Below, in pieces: positions 11,861-13,268 of a stretch of 13,268 bases of DNA. The DNA comes from Deltaproteobacteria bacterium. GTDB taxonomy: Bacteria; Desulfobacterota; JAENJC01. How positions within the stretch are numbered: the first letter of the stretch is position 1; the number at the start of each line of letters is the position of its first letter. The DNA is taken from NCBI GenBank assembly GCA_016844545.1, contig JAENJC010000048.1:1-13268 (forward strand), in the 5' to 3' direction. A program made the position numbers and the translations under genes. Below the pieces are notes generated by a model. The model was not told the origin of the DNA, ran no database searches, and worked only from the letters and a program-made list of their open reading frames with translations.

Positions 11861-12794
11861 ACATAACTTAAAGGTACTGAAGCGCTCCATTGAAAGTGGG
11901 AGGCTGCACCACGCCCACATATTCTCCGGTCCTGAAGGGGTCGGTAAGAGGCTGACTGCCGTATCTCTGGCAAAGGCCCTGAACTGTCTGGAGATGGTGG
12001 CCGATTTCTGCGGGCATTGCGTATCCTGCAAAAAAATAGATGATGGAAATCACCCGGATGTAAAGATTGTGGAGCCGGATGGGCAGTTTATAAAGATTGA
12101 CCAGATAAGGGAGCTCCAGCATGACCTTCAGTTCAGGCCGTTTGAGGGGAAGAAGAGGGTATTCATAATAGACAGCGCCGACAGGCTGGGGCTTCCGGCA
12201 GCCAACTCCCTTTTAAAGACCCTTGAGGAACCGCCCAGAGATTCGATCCTGATACTTGTAACTGCCAACCTCCATTCCCTTCTCCCCACCATAGTCTCCA
12301 GGTCTCAGAGGCTCAGCTTCTCCTCCCTCCGTATTGCTGACGTGGAGAGGGCGTTGGTGGAAAAAAGGGGGTTAGATGCCAGATCAGCCCGCATAATAGC
12401 TGCCATAACAGAAGGGAGCATAGGAAAGGCTCTGGGTGAAGATGAGGGGACTATACTTGAGGAGAGGGAAAGGGTCTTTACATCTTTTACCGGGTTGAAG
12501 CAAAGGGGGATGGTTGGTATATTTAAACAGGCAGAGGGGTTGGCCAAAGACGAGGAGCTTGGGGGTATACTTAGGGCATTAAAGGTTTTATACAGGGATA
12601 TGGCTGTCTCAAAGGGCGGGGGGGGTATAATTAACAACGATATGGCCTCTATGATTGACGATGAGGCCAGGGATATGCCTATGGAGGATATTCTTGAAAG
12701 GTTTGACCAGATCACAGAGACAGAGGATCTGCTCAAGCGGAATATAAACAAACAGCTGGCCCTGGAAGTTATGATGATGAAGCTGGCACAATAA
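11832..12794 (+). CDS. holB: DNA polymerase III delta' subunit
   Basis: Delta' is part of the clamp-loader complex that places the sliding clamp on DNA. The 320-residue protein opens with the usual FSEIIGHE...HAHIFSGPEGVGK (3-39). It has a Walker A-like GPEGVGKR (33-40; the usual Thr is Arg, consistent with a non-hydrolysing delta'), a four-Cys zinc module (Cys52, Cys60, Cys63, Cys66), VFIIDSADRL (110-119), TLEEPP (130-135) and SRS at 156-158, where the arginine-finger motif is usually SRC. The C-terminal third is the less conserved helical collar domain. The DnaX subunits would be encoded elsewhere. The start lies inside tmk in another frame, with GGGGA as a weak ribosome-binding site. ricT follows after a 15-base gap. 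The assignment over DnaX rests on size, context and the altered Walker A. Confidence 0.92.
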   Translation: MPFSEIIGHEHNLKVLKRSIESGRLHHAHIFSGPEGVGKRLTAVSLAKALNCLEMVADFCGHCVSCKKIDDGNHPDVKIVEPDGQFIKIDQIRELQHDLQFRPFEGKKRVFIIDSADRLGLPAANSLLKTLEEPPRDSILILVTANLHSLLPTIVSRSQRLSFSSLRIADVERALVEKRGLDARSARIIAAITEGSIGKALGEDEGTILEERERVFTSFTGLKQRGMVGIFKQAEGLAKDEELGGILRALKVLYRDMAVSKGGGGIINNDMASMIDDEARDMPMEDILERFDQITETEDLLKRNINKQLALEVMMMKLAQ

Positions 12795-12809
12795 TTTTGG
12801 AGGTTTTTT

Positions 12810-13268
12810 ATGTTGAAGGTCTTAGGCGTTAAATTTAAGGACGCATGCAAGGTATATGATTTTGATCCCGCTGCTTTTAATGTCAGAAGGGGAGAGAAGG
12901 TGGTGGTGGATACCGAAATGGGTGTGAGCCTTGCCACCGCGGCCACCGAGATACGGGAGATGGCAGAAGAGGCAGTAACCAAGCAACTTAAGAGGATACT
13001 GAGGATTGCGACCCCTGAAGATATCGAAAGGGAAAAGAAGAACAGGGAGAAAGAGGAGCAAGCTCTGTCTGTTTGTCTTCAAAAGATAAAGGAGAGAGGG
13101 CTTCCAATGAAGCTGGTCAGAGTGGAGTATGCCTTTGATGAGAATAAGGCCATATTCTTTTTCACTGCTGACGGCAGGATAGACTTCAGGGAGCTGGTCA
13201 GGGACCTTGCCCATGAGTTTCATATAAGGATAGAGATGAAGCAGATTGGTGTGAGGGATGCGGCAAAG
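12810..13268 (+). CDS. ricT: PSP1-domain protein RicT (YaaT), 3' end outside window
   Basis: The frame starts at ATG 12810 with GGAGG six bases upstream and is still open at the last base, giving 153 codons. The sequence begins MLKVLGVKFKDACKVYDFDP and continues with GEKVVVDTEMG (28-38), a charged helical stretch (about 70-85), Cys-LQKIKERGLPMKLVRVEY (89-107), FFFTADGRIDFRELV (116-130) and KQIGVRDAAK at the window edge. These are PSP1 domain hallmarks. In Bacillus subtilis RicT, with RicA and RicF, supports RNase Y-dependent mRNA processing, and its genes sit near holB there too. In other phyla the role is inferred from homology. The tmk-holB-ricT order supports the call. Confidence 0.92.
   Translation, partial: MLKVLGVKFKDACKVYDFDPAAFNVRRGEKVVVDTEMGVSLATAATEIREMAEEAVTKQLKRILRIATPEDIEREKKNREKEEQALSVCLQKIKERGLPMKLVRVEYAFDENKAIFFFTADGRIDFRELVRDLAHEFHIRIEMKQIGVRDAAK

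Noticed and set aside
11832..12794. DnaX (tau/gamma) instead of delta'
   Set aside because: Length about 320, altered Walker A (GKR) and location between tmk and ricT all fit holB better.
1..13268. A new defence, mobile or biosynthetic system
   Set aside because: Every sizeable frame is a recognised housekeeping or widespread family; no toxin-antitoxin pair, nuclease/ATPase defence set, transposase, phage gene or CRISPR-like array was seen.

Overview
This window is bacterial chromosome with a dense, mostly housekeeping gene complement. The organism cannot be named from sequence alone. The moderate GC, heavy use of AGG/AGA (Arg) and ATA (Ile) codons, the tmk-holB-ricT and parA-parB-bactofilin gene orders and the GC-rich hairpin repeats between genes would fit an uncultured Nitrospirota- or Desulfobacterota-like lineage. 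That placement is an inference. I saw no rRNA, tRNA, CRISPR array, transposase or phage gene.

Layout, left to right. (1) Bases 1-1672: the 3' part of rsmB (16S rRNA m5C methyltransferase), tightly followed by an FAD/NAD(P)/[2Fe-2S] electron-transfer protein of the NfnA/SudB family. (2) A 58-bp double-hairpin repeat separates this pair from a convergent exported single-domain rhodanese (1734-2126, minus strand). (3) A family 2 glycosyltransferase of the TIGR04283 type (2371-3045) and pyruvate kinase (3107-4558), the latter with a consensus-like promoter placed so close that the mRNA should be leaderless. (4) A repeat-bearing gap, then parA-parB-bactofilin (4904-6938), a chromosome segregation and cytoskeleton cluster. 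(5) A DEAD-box RNA helicase, lumazine synthase (ribH) and an ECF transporter T subunit (7050-10009). (6) A gap of about 400 bp without a recognisable gene, then a ComF-type phosphoribosyltransferase (10419-11114). (7) tmk, holB and the start of ricT (11213 to the end), a common replication/nucleotide operon.

The most striking observation is in parA. The reading frame is normal up to the conserved VIPRNV motif, then loses roughly 50 bases that should encode the conserved RLSEAPS-type segment. The true C-terminus (ending in YLDLAQELMARH) is still present, but in another frame. The annotated frame instead runs through the parA-parB spacer, which is itself an imperfect inverted repeat. Other points of note are a small family of related hairpin repeats (three copies, one supplying the stop codon of the NfnA-like gene), two predicted leaderless transcripts (pyk, tmk), a K+-independence signature in pyruvate kinase, an NfnA-like subunit without its NfnB partner, and an orphan EcfT beside ribH. 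I found no convincing new multi-gene system here.
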